Origin: JBFJWU01 sp041623475 [NCBI: bacterium]
Lineage (GTDB): Bacteria; J088
DNA length: 15,870 nt
Direction of reading: 5' to 3'
Assembly: GCA_041623475.1 (NCBI GenBank)
Contig: JBFJWU010000033.1
Location: 1 to 15,870, forward strand
Below the pieces are notes generated by a model. That model searched no databases. It was not told where the DNA came from and saw nothing but the letters and a program-made list of their open reading frames with translations. The stretch's first letter is position 1; every line of letters starts with the position of its first letter. The position numbers and the translations under genes were made by a program. Of the stretch, positions 15,388 to 15,870 are shown piece after piece.

Positions 15388-15870
15388 GATTCTTCGCGAA
15401 TGGTCGGGATGTCGCCAGCCAGATATTCGAGGAAAAAGCAGCCGGTAGTCCCGACGCCTTCCCAGGTGCTGAAAAGGTTGCCGTGGGTGGCTGTATCGTT
15501 GACACCTTCGCGGGTCAGGACATTCCTGACGATGCCATAGCCGCCGGTCTGGCCGCTGGGCATGTTGGCCCGCAGGCCTGATGACTCCTGAAACGTATTT
15601 TCCCGCTGCAGCTCCGGCAGGTCCGGACTGGGAAGACGCAGCGTCAGCCCGGCCTGGTATGCCAGGTCGTAGTTCAGTGGATTCGGCACGGTGCCATCGT
15701 CCAGCGCAAATTGCATATAGACGCTGGTCGCGCTCGTATCCGGGATCTCATCGGTATCCAGCAGCCCGGCATAATTGACAGGGTCGCCGCGCTCCAGAAT
15801 CATCTGTGAAATGCCGACAAAGCGCATAAACCCGGACATCGAGCCGAAATGCGACTCAAACAAGGGCCAA
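15369..15870 (-). CDS. Probable secreted alpha/beta hydrolase (lipase-like), C-terminal part
   Basis: The frame is open to the right edge, so only the C-terminal portion of about 166 residues is visible. It contains DDGTVPNP, which looks like the acid (Asp) turn of an alpha/beta hydrolase, and later a THGNLF segment whose His fits the catalytic histidine. Two cysteines near the end (TTGCFFLEYL and SYDCRD) could form a disulphide, which suits an exported protein. Upstream residues (SGFMRFVGISQMILERGDPVNYAG) are consistent with the lid/core of a lipase. The nucleophile region lies beyond the window, so neither the serine nor a signal peptide can be seen. Esterases that release steroids or lipids would fit the neighbourhood, but this is only suggestive. 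The 3' end overlaps the TetR gene by 19 bases. Confidence 0.6.
   Translation of the reverse strand, partial: WPLFESHFGSMSGFMRFVGISQMILERGDPVNYAGLLDTDEIPDTSATSVYMQFALDDGTVPNPLNYDLAYQAGLTLRLPSPDLPELQRENTFQESSGLRANMPSGQTGGYGIVRNVLTREGVNDTATHGNLFSTWEGVGTTGCFFLEYLAGDIPTIREESYDCRD

Noticed and set aside
1-15870. CRISPR arrays, tRNA or rRNA genes, insertion sequences, phage genes
   Set aside because: I saw no spaced direct repeats, RNA-gene signatures, transposase motifs or terminal inverted repeats anywhere in the window.

Overview
The window is an aerobic steroid-catabolism cluster from a bacterium, with an unrelated-looking locus at the right end. Gene types and order (KshA, HsaA, HsaC, HsaD, HsaE, HsaG, HsaF, KstD) correspond to the 9,10-seco pathway: delta1-dehydrogenation and 9-alpha-hydroxylation open ring B, then ring A is hydroxylated, meta-cleaved and broken down to central metabolites. 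The lipoprotein with a standard lipobox, the clear AGGAG-type ribosome binding sites and sigma70-like promoters point to a Gram-negative proteobacterium, probably a gammaproteobacterium. That taxonomic call is inference; no rRNA or marker gene is present.

Layout. (1) 1-2975, minus strand: kshA followed by two acyl-CoA dehydrogenase genes. The second of these runs off the left edge, and the pair looks like the two subunits of a steroid-type heteromeric dehydrogenase. (2) 3216-4415, minus strand: an outer-membrane-type lipoprotein of unknown function. (3) 4416-4910: a 495-base divergent regulatory region. (4) 4911-12911, plus strand: a tight operon hsaA-hsaC-hsaD-hsaE-hsaG-hsaF-kstD-SRPBCC protein. 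Most junctions are 4-base ATGA/GTGA overlaps or short gaps. (5) 12919-14650, minus strand: sterol desaturase/fatty acid hydroxylase family protein, a four-helix membrane protein and a DUF1428 protein. They are divergent from a TetR-type regulator (14719-15387), with a 29-base dyad between them. (6) 15369-15870, minus strand: the C-terminal part of a probable secreted alpha/beta hydrolase (lipase-like), cut by the window end.

Regulation. Four sites match TNNAACNNGTTNNA, the motif known for the TetR-family steroid regulator KstR. They lie at 3024-3037, 3187-3200, 4588-4601 and 4832-4845, all in the two intergenic regions around the steroid genes. In front of kshA and hsaA the site sits in an identical arrangement: TTGACA, 17-base spacer, TTCAAT, with the operator filling the spacer and the -10. 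This argues for one repressor controlling both arms. That repressor is not identifiable here: the TetR gene at 14719 has a different dyad of its own.

How the genes work together. KstD and KshA convert a 4-ene-3-one steroid to the unstable 9-hydroxy-1,4-diene, which opens to a 9,10-seco phenol. HsaA hydroxylates the phenol, HsaC cleaves the catechol and HsaD hydrolyses the meta-cleavage product. HsaE, HsaF and HsaG process the released hydroxypentadienoate to pyruvate plus an acyl-CoA. The reductase partners of HsaA (HsaB) and KshA (KshB) are absent from the window. The least explained members are the lipoprotein, the SRPBCC protein at the operon end and the sterol desaturase locus.
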